Made by a program: the position numbers and the translations under genes
Shown: in pieces, positions 27,153 to 35,200 of the stretch
Layout: every line of letters begins with the position of its first letter
Position numbering within the stretch: position 1 is the first letter of the stretch
Notes under the pieces: model-generated
The model's database searches: none
Told to the model about the DNA's origin: nothing
Seen by the model: the letters and a program-made list of their open reading frames with translations, nothing else
DNA from: JBAZZQ01 sp041658725
GTDB lineage: Bacteria > Planctomycetota > Phycisphaerae > JAAYCJ01
Reading direction: 5' to 3'
DNA: 64,000 bases
Assembly (NCBI GenBank): GCA_041658725.1
Contig: JBAZZQ010000012.1
Location: 1-64,000 of the forward strand

Positions 27153-27797
27153 TTATAATCCCAAAATTTTCTTTTCTTCACCAAGAGTTGTTGATGGTCC
27201 ATGGCCGGGGTAGACGATAGTTTCTTCCGGCAGGGTTTCAAAAATTTTCGAAATGCTCTCGTAGAGCTGCCGGGAGGACGACTTGGGCAAATCGGTCCTG
27301 CCAACCCCGCCTCCGGCAAAAATCAAATCACCCGCGAAGAGCACTTTTTCCTCGGCGTCCGAACAGTACAGGCAAATTCCGCCTGGACTATGGCCGGGGG
27401 TGTGGATGACCTTAAAATGCAATGATCCCAGGTTTAATTCATCCCCGTCGTGCAAAAGCACGTCCGCGGGTGGGGAGAGAATGGATTTTCCAATGAAACT
27501 GAGCGACATATTCGCGTTGGCGTCGGGTAAGACGTCGGCGTCGGCTTGGTGGATGGCGATGGGGAGTTTGGGAAATTTATCCTTCAAGCCGCGGTTGCCC
27601 AGGAAGTGGTCCCAATGGCCGTGAGTGACGATGAGCATCTGCGGCTGGAGTTTTTCGGCTTCGATGATTTTGATAATCGCCCCGCCAAGTCCGCCCGGAT
27701 CGATGATCCAGCAGACGTTTTCCTTTTCAGGCCAAACCAGATAACAATTGGTCTGGATCGGACCGATGGGGAAGGTTTCGATATTCAATTTTGTCAT
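27153..27797 (-). CDS. Metallo-beta-lactamase-fold hydrolase (glyoxalase II-like)
   Basis: 214 residues with THGHWDHFLG (HxHxDH), HTPGHSPGGICLY, AGDLIFAGGVGRTDLP and YPGHGPSTTLGEE, the four metal-binding motifs in order. This class includes hydroxyacylglutathione hydrolase-like and sulfur dioxygenase-like enzymes; the exact substrate cannot be told. Confidence 0.88.
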   Translation of the reverse strand: MTKLNIETFPIGPIQTNCYLVWPEKENVCWIIDPGGLGGAIIKIIEAEKLQPQMLIVTHGHWDHFLGNRGLKDKFPKLPIAIHQADADVLPDANANMSLSFIGKSILSPPADVLLHDGDELNLGSLHFKVIHTPGHSPGGICLYCSDAEEKVLFAGDLIFAGGGVGRTDLPKSSSRQLYESISKIFETLPEETIVYPGHGPSTTLGEEKKILGL

Positions 27798-27830
27798 TCG
27801 TGTTTGTCCTGCGCAAATTAAAATTTGTGT

Positions 27831-27960
27831 AACCGTTCAGAACCCTCCGAGAACTGTCATTGCGAGGCCATTCCTATGGCCGAAGCAATCTCGATCCATT
27901 GCTAAAGAATGAGATTGCTTCGTCGCTGCGCTCCTCGCAATGACGGGGTTTGAACGGTTA
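27831..27960. repeat. Large inverted repeat element (GTCATTGCGAGG family)
   Basis: Outer arms AACCGTTCA / TGAACGGTT and an inner pair GTCATTGCGAGG / CCTCGCAATGAC, with GAAGCAATCTC / GAGATTGCTTC further in. A nested near-palindrome of 130 bp lying upstream of the hydrolase gene. Confidence 0.85.
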
Positions 27961-28044
27961 AAAATTTGCCAAAATCCGATTTGTATTTTAAGCTTAAATG
28001 GAAGTAAGCATTAGCGTACAACATGGCCAGTTCTCCTTTTAAAA

Positions 28045-28081
28045 AGCCTGCCGTTCGTCATATCGGCAGGCTGTTTTTTTT
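28045..28081 (+). terminator. Strong terminator without an assigned gene
   Basis: AGCCTGCCG, 10-nt loop, CGGCAGGCT, then G and eight T. On the plus strand it ends nothing annotated, so it may end a small RNA transcribed from about 27965. Confidence 0.75.
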
Positions 28082-28090
28082 CTCCAAAAT

Positions 28091-28123
28091 AAAAAAGGGC
28101 AGCCATCGCAGACTGCCCTTTTC
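28091..28123. terminator. Bidirectional terminator after the corrinoid protein gene
   Basis: AAAAGGGCAG / CTGCCCTTTT, 10-bp stem with A and T runs on both sides. Confidence 0.8.
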
Positions 28124-28141
28124 CAATCAAATTGATGATGG

Positions 28142-28774
28142 TTATTTAATCAGTTCTTTGGCCTTGTCGACGGCGGAGGCGGCGTCGGGACTATAAGCGT
28201 TGGCTCCGATTTCGTCGGCGTAATCCTGGGTGACCGGCGCTCCACCGATCATACTCTTGACCTTGCCGGTGAGTCCCGCTTCCTGCATGGCTTTTATCAC
28301 GGTGGACATCTGGGGCATGGTTGTCGTCAAAAGCGCACTCAAGGCGATGATCTTAGCGCCTTTTTCCTGGGCGGCTTGGATGAATTTCTCCGCCGGAACG
28401 TCGGTGCCGAGGTCGATCACCTCAAACCCGCCGCCCTGAAGCATCATGGCAACCAGATTTTTTCCGATATCGTGCAAGTCGCCTTTAACCGTTCCGATGA
28501 CAACCTTGGCGATGGGCTGAACCCCTGCCGCAACCAGGTGCGGAGCGAGGATTTCCATTCCAGCCTTCATGGCGCGGGCGGCAATCAGAACTTCGGGAAC
28601 ATAAAATTCATTGTTTTTGAATTTCACGCCCACGACCTGCATTCCCGCGATCAACCCATCATTCAGAATGCTGGCGGGTGCAATTTTTTCCGTGATCGCC
28701 TGTTTCACTTTTTCCGCTACGTCGTTTCGCTTGCCGGCAATAACTGCTGTCGCGATCCCTTGTAAGTCGGCCAT
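28142..28774 (-). CDS. Corrinoid (B12-binding) methyltransferase protein
   Basis: 210 residues. N-terminal helical cap (about 10-85) followed by a cobalamin-binding domain with DLHDIGKNLV (the DxHxxG Co ligand) and later SALLTTTMPQM and IGGAPVT. This is the small corrinoid shuttle of MtaC/MtbC/MttC type, which receives a methyl group from a substrate-specific methyltransferase and passes it on. No partner methyltransferase or activator is in the window. GGAGG places the start at 28774 (MADLQG); the longer frame to 28867 is rejected. Confidence 0.88.
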   Translation of the reverse strand: MADLQGIATAVIAGKRNDVAEKVKQAITEKIAPASILNDGLIAGMQVVGVKFKNNEFYVPEVLIAARAMKAGMEILAPHLVAAGVQPIAKVVIGTVKGDLHDIGKNLVAMMLQGGGFEVIDLGTDVPAEKFIQAAQEKGAKIIALSALLTTTMPQMSTVIKAMQEAGLTGKVKSMIGGAPVTQDYADEIGANAYSPDAASAVDKAKELIK

Positions 28775-29029
28775 TATAAGCCTCCGGTATATTGTAAAAA
28801 AACTCTGCAGATCCCTTTTCGGACGACCAGTCCTACCTGGTTCCGGACAAACATTGTCCAGCGTCACAAAAGATTAGGAGGTAGTTTACCAATAAACCAA
28901 GAGCAGGTCAAGAAATATTTTGCCATATATACATTATGGATACAATATAACAATTTGGCATAAAAGAGGTTGAGTAGGCATATAAAATAATATTAAAATT
29001 TATTGTTCTTGTTTGGTCCGCACGGGATG
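28775..29029. other. Intergenic stretch, no gene recognised
   Basis: About 255 bp, AT-rich, between the corrinoid gene start and the second flagellin terminator. I looked for a cobalamin riboswitch in front of the corrinoid gene and did not recognise one. Confidence 0.5.
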
Positions 29030-29072
29030 AAAAGAAAAGAAGAAAAGGCGAGGAAGGTTATTCCTCGCCTTT
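29030..29072 (-). terminator. Terminator after the second flagellin
   Basis: Perfect 12-bp stem AAAGGCGAGGAA with its complement, loop of five, and a T-rich tail on the minus strand. Confidence 0.85.
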
Positions 29073-29101
29073 CTTTTAAAAGGGTTGTTAATCTTACGGT
29101 C

Positions 29102-30532
29102 TTATTGAAGTAGCGACAGAACATTCTGCGGTGCCTGGTTGGCTTGGCGTAGAACGACGGTGGCGGCTTGGACCAGGATTTGTGATCTGGTCATATTCGC
29201 TGTCTCGGCTGCGAAGTCGGCGTCTCTGATGGCAGATTCTGCGGCGGTGGTGTTTTCCAGAGCGACGTTCATGGAGTTGGAAGTGCTATCAATCGTCAAC
29301 TTCTGGAAGGCCCCCAATCGTCCACGGAGCGAGGCGATCTGGTTGATGGCTTCTTTGACCGTCCGCTGAGAGGTGCCGAGGTTGGTGCTTGACAGATTGT
29401 TGGCTTGCCCTTCGGCGAGGGTGCTTAAGCGGCTGGTGACCAGGCCGATAGATCCCGTGGTGATCGACTGGATTCCAATTCCTGCCTTTCCGGTCAAAAC
29501 GTCCGGGGACAGCGAGAAGTTAGCCCCTCCTCCGGTGATTGCTAAATTGGCGGTGGACGTGATCTTCTGCCCTAAAGTCTTATTCATGGTAATCTCAATG
29601 GACAAATCGGCGGTGTTGATGCTGGCAGTAAGACCGTTCGCGGTGGCCGTCTGACCGTTGATCGTGACTTTGGCGTCCACGCCTTTGCCCGTGCCAATGA
29701 CAGTGCCTTTGTTGAAATTGCTGTCAGCGCCGGCGGCGGTGGAATCATCAATGCGGGTTACGGTTACGAAACCGTCGGTACCATACTCGGTACTGATAAA
29801 CTTAATCCGACCACCGCTCAAAGTGGCCGATACGCCTGTCAGGTCTTTAGCCGCCTTGACGGCATTCTGTATTTGAGTCTCAGTGGTGCCGGTGCCAAAA
29901 CTGAATACCTGGGTACCATTTTTACCGGCCACTTGAAGGGTCAGGGTTCCGTTTAAAACACCCGTGGAACCGACCAGCTTGGCCTGTTGAGCACTGGTGG
30001 TAACCTGAACCGTGATGGTCTTGGCGGCGCCGGCGACCAGATTGGCGGACTTGACGATGACGTTATCGAAGGCACTGGTCTTGGCTGTTCCGCTGGTGGT
30101 ATAGTCCAGCGAACCGTTCAAGAGTTTGATGCCTCCAAAATCGGTGCTGTTGGCGATGCGGTTGATGGTGGACAGAATGGAATCCACCTGGAGCTGTTGG
30201 GCCGCGATTTCATCGCTGCTCTGTCCCGACGTGTTGGCGGCGGAACTGACGGCGTCATTCAATTGGGACAAAAGGCTTGAAACTTCGTTCAAAGCGCCTT
30301 CCGCCGTCGAGATAACGTTGGTGGCCCGTTGACCGTTGGCGATGGCGGCTTTGAGGGCCGTTGCCTGACCGCGAAGGGTTTCCGACGCAATCAGTCCTGC
30401 TGGATCGTCAGCGCCGCTGTTGATGCGCAAACCGGTGCTCAATCGCTGCAAGGCTTTGTTCATACTGTTGGTCTGGGCTGTGAGCACACGTGTTGCGATC
30501 ATGCTCGTTACGTTAGTGTTAATTCTACTCAT
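29102..30532 (-). CDS. Flagellin (second copy)
   Basis: 476 residues from the ATG preceded by GGAGGT; the longer frame to 30628 is not supported. Conserved ends match the first flagellin: SRINTNVTSMIATRVLTAQ, LQRLSTGLRINSGADDPAGL, IASLRGRLGAFQKLTID, ESAIRDADFAAETANMTR and ANQAPQNVLSLLQ. The middle is diverged and has no obvious extra domain. It is oriented opposite to the first flagellin. I could not find a correctly spaced sigma-28 promoter; GCCCGATAA occurs upstream (about 30790-30800) but with the -35 TAAA 19 bp away. Confidence 0.95.
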   Translation of the reverse strand: MSRINTNVTSMIATRVLTAQTNSMNKALQRLSTGLRINSGADDPAGLIASETLRGQATALKAAIANGQRATNVISTAEGALNEVSSLLSQLNDAVSSAANTSGQSSDEIAAQQLQVDSILSTINRIANSTDFGGIKLLNGSLDYTTSGTAKTSAFDNVIVKSANLVAGAAKTITVQVTTSAQQAKLVGSTGVLNGTLTLQVAGKNGTQVFSFGTGTTETQIQNAVKAAKDLTGVSATLSGGRIKFISTEYGTDGFVTVTRIDDSTAAGADSNFNKGTVIGTGKGVDAKVTINGQTATANGLTASINTADLSIEITMNKTLGQKITSTANLAITGGGANFSLSPDVLTGKAGIGIQSITTGSIGLVTSRLSTLAEGQANNLSSTNLGTSQRTVKEAINQIASLRGRLGAFQKLTIDSTSNSMNVALENTTAAESAIRDADFAAETANMTRSQILVQAATVVLRQANQAPQNVLSLLQ

Positions 30533-30955
30533 TGGACGTTGACCTCCAAAAAACAAGCCGGACGATTGATTTTTATGTTCACGACTTCTTCCGATCATGT
30601 TAGCGTAAGTTGGTAGCTCATCCAGCAAAGGCTACCGTCTTGACAAAACAGTTCATCGGAGAATGGTTATCTTTCTTTAATTGAACCCGATTTTCAGTAT
30701 TGCCGGAATGGCCCATCCGGTCTTGGCAGCGACGAGAATCATGCCTGTCAGTATGGAAAAACAGGATTCGAGGAAACATCAGAAAGATTTTATCGGGCAA
30801 CTTGGTATGAGGTTACCTTTAAAGACAACCAAATAATTTCACAGATCAGGACCGATAATAGAAAACACGCCAATCCTGGTATAGGCAGGAGGTTTGCCGT
30901 GGAACAGGGTATACCCCCTGAACGGTTACAAAAATAGAAGATTGTATTGTGCATG

Positions 30956-31040
30956 TGTGCCACGGCTGGCTTGCCCAGCCGTGTTTCTTTGAGGGATCCA
31001 AATTCCAAAAAACACGGTTGGACAAGCCAACCGTGGCACA
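30956..31040. repeat. Paired palindromic repeat (TGTGCCACGGCTGG family)
   Basis: TGTGCCACGGCTGGCTTG at the left and its near-complement ending CCGTGGCACA at the right. A degenerate relative lies at 53330-53395. Bases 30533-30955 hold no gene I can support. Confidence 0.85.
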
Positions 31041-31095
31041 TGGCACACACATTACAGGACTATAAGCTGAAGCACATTTCAGGGGCGTAATACGG

Positions 31096-31219
31096 ATTAA
31101 TAAATGCGCTCGGAGGCAAATATCCGTCGCCGTGTTAATAATGGTTATGCTGCCCAAAGCCGTGTGATAACCCACCATAAACGAACATCGAAAACTTGCC
31201 GCCGAGCGCATTAATTAAT
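31096..31219. repeat. 124-bp element with 24-bp inverted ends
   Basis: Arms 31096-31119 and 31196-31219 match at 22 of 24 positions as inverted repeats around ATGCGCTCGG. The 76-bp interior has no coding potential. It resembles a miniature mobile element; no second copy was found in the window. Confidence 0.65.
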
Positions 31220-31260
31220 CATGTTATGTATAAGGTATTATGCCATCCCCCAATTCGCCG

Positions 31261-31475
31261 CTATCGACCACGCAATGAAGCAATCGAGGCTATTTCCTCT
31301 ATCGTATTGAAAAGCTCCTCGACCTGAATCGGCTTGGACACATAGCCGTCCATTCCCACCTCCAGGCACCGTTCGCGGTCGCCCTTCATTGCATGAGCGG
31401 TCATGGCCACGATGGGAGTATGGTGGCCCGTGGACAATTCTTTTTTCCGGATGGCCTGCGTCGCCTCGAACATCC
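31261..31475 (-). pseudogene. Fragment of a response-regulator receiver domain
   Basis: The minus strand encodes the C-terminal half of a REC domain (IVAMTAHAMKGDRERCLEVGMDGYVSKPIQVEELFNTIEE) with the conserved K of SKPI. The N-terminal half with the phospho-accepting Asp is missing: upstream of FEATQAIRKKE the match stops near 31475. On the other strand a different fragment (31480-31669) begins. This is typical of the receiver at the end of a hybrid histidine kinase. Confidence 0.7.
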
Positions 31476-31479
31476 CCAC

Positions 31480-31669
31480 CAACCGGGAACTTTTACAACA
31501 CCACGGAAAAATCCAACTGTTTAATTTAACCCATCCCGCAGAATTGCTTGCTCTGCTCGAAACATTCTTAACCACCACCCACGCCCGGATCGATTATGGA
31601 AATCTGGACATGTATCGAACCACCGAAGTCGCCCGCCGCCACGTGGAATCCTATCAACTTTTAATATAA
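31480..31669 (+). pseudogene. Possible C-terminal gene fragment abutting the REC fragment
   Basis: Plus-strand open reading (NRELLQHHGKIQLFNLTHPAE… ending QLLI) with protein-like composition but no start and no recognised family. Together with the REC fragment it looks like a rearrangement scar. Confidence 0.35.
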
Positions 31670-31691
31670 CAAAAAAATAATTTTATTTCTA

Positions 31692-31734
31692 TTGCGTTAT
31701 CTACATCTGTAGTGTATCCTCTACAGTTACATAG
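31692..31734 (+). promoter_or_regulatory. Promoter with BlaI-type operator
   Basis: TTGCGT, 17-bp spacer and TATCCT. The spacer contains the palindrome CTACATCTGTAG (31701-31712), and CTACAGTTACATAG follows at 31721-31734. These match the BlaI/MecI operator core TACA-N2-TGTA, so the operon is probably self-repressed. Confidence 0.75.
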
Positions 31735-31748
31735 TATGGAGGTATGTC

Positions 31749-32165
31749 ATGTCGTCGAAAGCAAAAAAAGGTTCCACCGAGGCCAATGTAAATTTTGAAC
31801 TGACCGAGGCGGAGTGGTTGATCATCAAAAAGGTATGGGAAAATGAACCGTGCGCCGCTCCCACCGTCCAGGAGGCTTTGCAAAGCCAGAAACGCTGGTC
31901 GTACAGCACCGTCAAAACCATGATGGACCGGATGGCGGACAAAGGACTGCTGACCACCGAAAAAATCCGAAATCTGATCCTGTACCGGTCAGCCGTCACC
32001 CAGAACCAAGCCCAGAAAAGCGAACTCCTGCGGACGCTCAAACGAGCCTTTAACGGAGCCCTCACCCCCATGATGCAATTTCTGGTCAACAACGATGATC
32101 TGTCGGAAAAGGAACTTTTACAGCTAAAAACCATGCTAAAGGCAAAAAGAAAAAAGACCGTATAA
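31749..32165 (+). CDS. BlaI/MecI/CopY family repressor
   Basis: 138 residues with a winged-helix N-terminal domain (LTEAEWLIIKKVWENEPCAAPTVQEAL, YSTVKTMMDRMADKGLLT) and a C-terminal dimerisation helix pair. In the bla/mec systems the partner BlaR1 protease triggers cleavage of this repressor. The usual cleavage position is not judged here. It is followed, after an inverted repeat, by a very large M56-domain gene, which fits a BlaI-BlaR pair. Confidence 0.92.
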   Translation: MSSKAKKGSTEANVNFELTEAEWLIIKKVWENEPCAAPTVQEALQSQKRWSYSTVKTMMDRMADKGLLTTEKIRNLILYRSAVTQNQAQKSELLRTLKRAFNGALTPMMQFLVNNDDLSEKELLQLKTMLKAKRKKTV

Positions 32166-32242
32166 CCACAGAGCACACAAAGGACACAGAGAAAGAATTT
32201 AATTTTAATTTTTTCTCTGCGATCTCTGTGTTCTCTGTGGTT
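32164..32242. repeat. Inverted repeat (AACCACAGAG family)
   Basis: Arms AACCACAGAG…ACACAGAGAAA and TTTCTCTG…CTCTGTGGTT. The repeat begins at the blaI stop codon and lies between blaI and the M56 gene. Confidence 0.85.
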
Positions 32243-32282
32243 CATAAATCTTTATTGGAAACTATGTAATAGGAGAAAGGCC

Positions 32283-35200
32283 ATGAATGAAATGCTTCTG
32301 AAATTGAATTCGCTCGGTCAATCTTTCGTTACCTTTGCCTGGCCGATGCTGGCGCAGTCCGGCGTCCTGATAGCTTTTCTATTCCTCCTGAATTTCATCT
32401 TACGAAAAAAGGTCCGGGCGGTCTTTCGCTATTACCTCTGGATGCTGGTACTGATCAAGCTCCTCCTGCCGACAACGCTTTCCCTGCCGACCGGAATTGG
32501 TTATTGGACCGCAATACCTCAGTCTTTGATGGAAAAGAGGCACGACCGTGAGGGAGTGTTTATTACGAGCCGCGACCGTGAGGAAGCGGGTATTATTCTT
32601 CCATCAAACACGGAGAGATTACATCGGATCGACGATTCAACGACTTTACAACCCAAATCCACCGTGGCCACGATCCCCGCCGCACAAATCAAGTATGAAG
32701 CAATCATATTCGTAACCTGGTCAGCCGTCGTCCTCATTATGACTCTGCTGATGCTCCAACGCTACTGGTTCGTCCGAGGCCTGATTGCCCAAGCCAAACC
32801 CACCGGCGGCAAAAGCGCAGAAATGCTGAGAGACTGCTGCCGGCAAATGGGAATCGCCACACCACCCATCCTGAAGTTATCTCCGGCCATGGTCAGCCCC
32901 GCCCTCTGCGGCTTGGTCCGGCCAACAATCCTCCTGCCGGAATTTCTGTCCTCAAAACTCCGCAGCCGCGAACTGCAAACCGTCCTGCTGCATGAACTAG
33001 CCCACCTCCGCCGCGGCGATCTATGGATAAACCTCCTCCAAACCATTTTGCAAATCATATATTTCTACAACCCCTTACTCTGGTTAGCCAACACGCTCAT
33101 CCGCCGCACCCGCGAGCAGGCGGTAGACGAAACCGTCCTGGTCGCCCTCGGCGAAAAAGCCGACGACTATCCTGAAACCCTCCTCACCATCGCCAATTTT
33201 GCCCTAACCCGCCCCGCCCTGAGTTTAAGAATGATCGGCGTGGTAGAATCGAAGTCCGCCCTGGCTGGCAGAATCAAACATATCCTCAATCGACCGATTC
33301 CAAAAACGGCGAAATTGGGCCTTGTGGGATTCCTCGGCATACTCCTTGTTGGGTCGATTCTGCTTCCCATGGCGAAAGCAAAAACCGAAGATAAAACGAA
33401 CGGCCAACCGGATTATTCGGCGGTGGTCCAGGCCGCACAGAATGTCAACGCCTATTTTTACACAATGAAACCTGCCAGATCGCTTTCAACTATTGATTTC
33501 AAATCAACTTGGTATTTCAAGGGCATTGGCCGAGTACGGGATGTTTCGACCATTCAAGGGGTGGACCAGATTATCCAAGTTACAGACCTTCACAAAAACG
33601 AACAGATATCACTGAATCCTTTGCAGCAACAAGCCACACTGGTTACCTTGCCACCAAGGACAACGCCGCTGCCGACGTCGGATACGCAGTTGGCCGCAAC
33701 GTTGCAGGCTCGTACCAAAGACGCAAAATTGACCCTGTTGGGCAAGAAGACCGTGGATCAGCACGAAACCTTTGGCTATCAATTCGACACCGACAATAAA
33801 ACCCTTCGTGCCAAATTCCGGCGAATCGTCTGGGCCGACTCCAAAACCCTCCTGCCCGTGCGAATCGAAGAAACAAACGAATACAACGACCCTACGAACC
33901 CTTTGAGCAAACCACAACACAATGTCTTGTCCGATTTCGTCTTTAACCCTTCATTGAACGATTCGCTCTTCAGCACCGATCCCCCCAAAGGCTATAAATT
34001 GGAAGTCATCAAAGATTTTCCGCCACTCTTGCCTACCCAAGACAATTTTCTTCAAGGCCTGAAGCTCTGGGCCGAGCTTAACGGCGGCCAGTTCCCCGAC
34101 TCCCTGACCGTGCTGGAAATGATGAAAGTTTTTCGAACGATCTCTAACCCCTCGAAACAGTTACAGATTCAACAAGTCCTTTCTTTCGTTCGCCAGCAAG
34201 ACCAGACTAACCCCGAGTCTTGGGGTTATGCCGGTAAAGGCGTCAAGTTGGGTGAAAAAGAAAAACCGGTCTTCGGCTACCGCCCCGACAATACCACAAC
34301 CTACCGCATCATCTATGGCGACCTGAGCGTTAAGCAAGTTTCGAAAGACCAGTTCGACCGCATGGGGTTTACCAAGCCTACCGCTACGTCCCAGCCGGCT
34401 TCACAACCGGCGTCAAACCTTAACAGCAACCGCCCCAATTTGGACAAGCAAATTCCCTTTAAATGCAGCGATTGCGGCACGGTCGTCAAGTACACAATTG
34501 GGAAGCTGCAAAAGATGCCAAAACTCAGAACGATGTCCCCCATGATGGGCCCGCTAGTCCTGGACTGCCCCAAGTGCAAAAGGGAGGCCCTGACGCAGGC
34601 GGTGGAGTGCCTTAAATGCGGCGAGATTTTCATTATGAAGATGGACCCCGATAAAAAAGTCTTCGACGACCGGTGCCCGAAGTGTGGAACAAGCTACGCC
34701 AAGGCCTGGCAGGAAAAATACCGAAAATCTACCGAATCGAAACCACCCAGCCAACCGGGGAATTCGACTCAACCGGATCAAATGATGGTGGGCCAAGCCC
34801 ACCCTACACCCGTCATTCCCGCGCAGGCGGGAATCCAGAATCTCAACGCCGATAGCCAACCGGAATTAAAATACCTGGCGTGGCAACCAAAAGACGAAAA
34901 TAAGACGCCGGAAGTTTATTGGTATCCGAATGGTCATCCGCTTAAAAATCCCGCAGAACTAAAAATGCTTGGCAAGGTTCGGCCCGTGATATATGGAAAT
35001 GCCTTCGCTAAAAAGTTAAAAGTCCTTTCGTTTTGGTTTTCTCATCCTTTGTTTGACCGCTGTTCCGTTGGCCCAATGTCCTTGCTGAACCCAAATGGTC
35101 AACCAATGGCTTTTTATTTTTCATATTCGTTCACGGAAGCCGGAACTGAAACCGGCAATTTGCCGTGGATGGTCTTTACCACAGATACTTCCTTCGACAA

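Noticed and set aside
28775..29029. Cobalamin riboswitch in front of the corrinoid protein gene
   Set aside because: No B12-box-like sequence or multi-stem structure was recognised.
30780..30830. Sigma-28 promoter for the second flagellin
   Set aside because: GCCCGATAA is present on the minus strand but TAAA lies 19 bp away and not 15.
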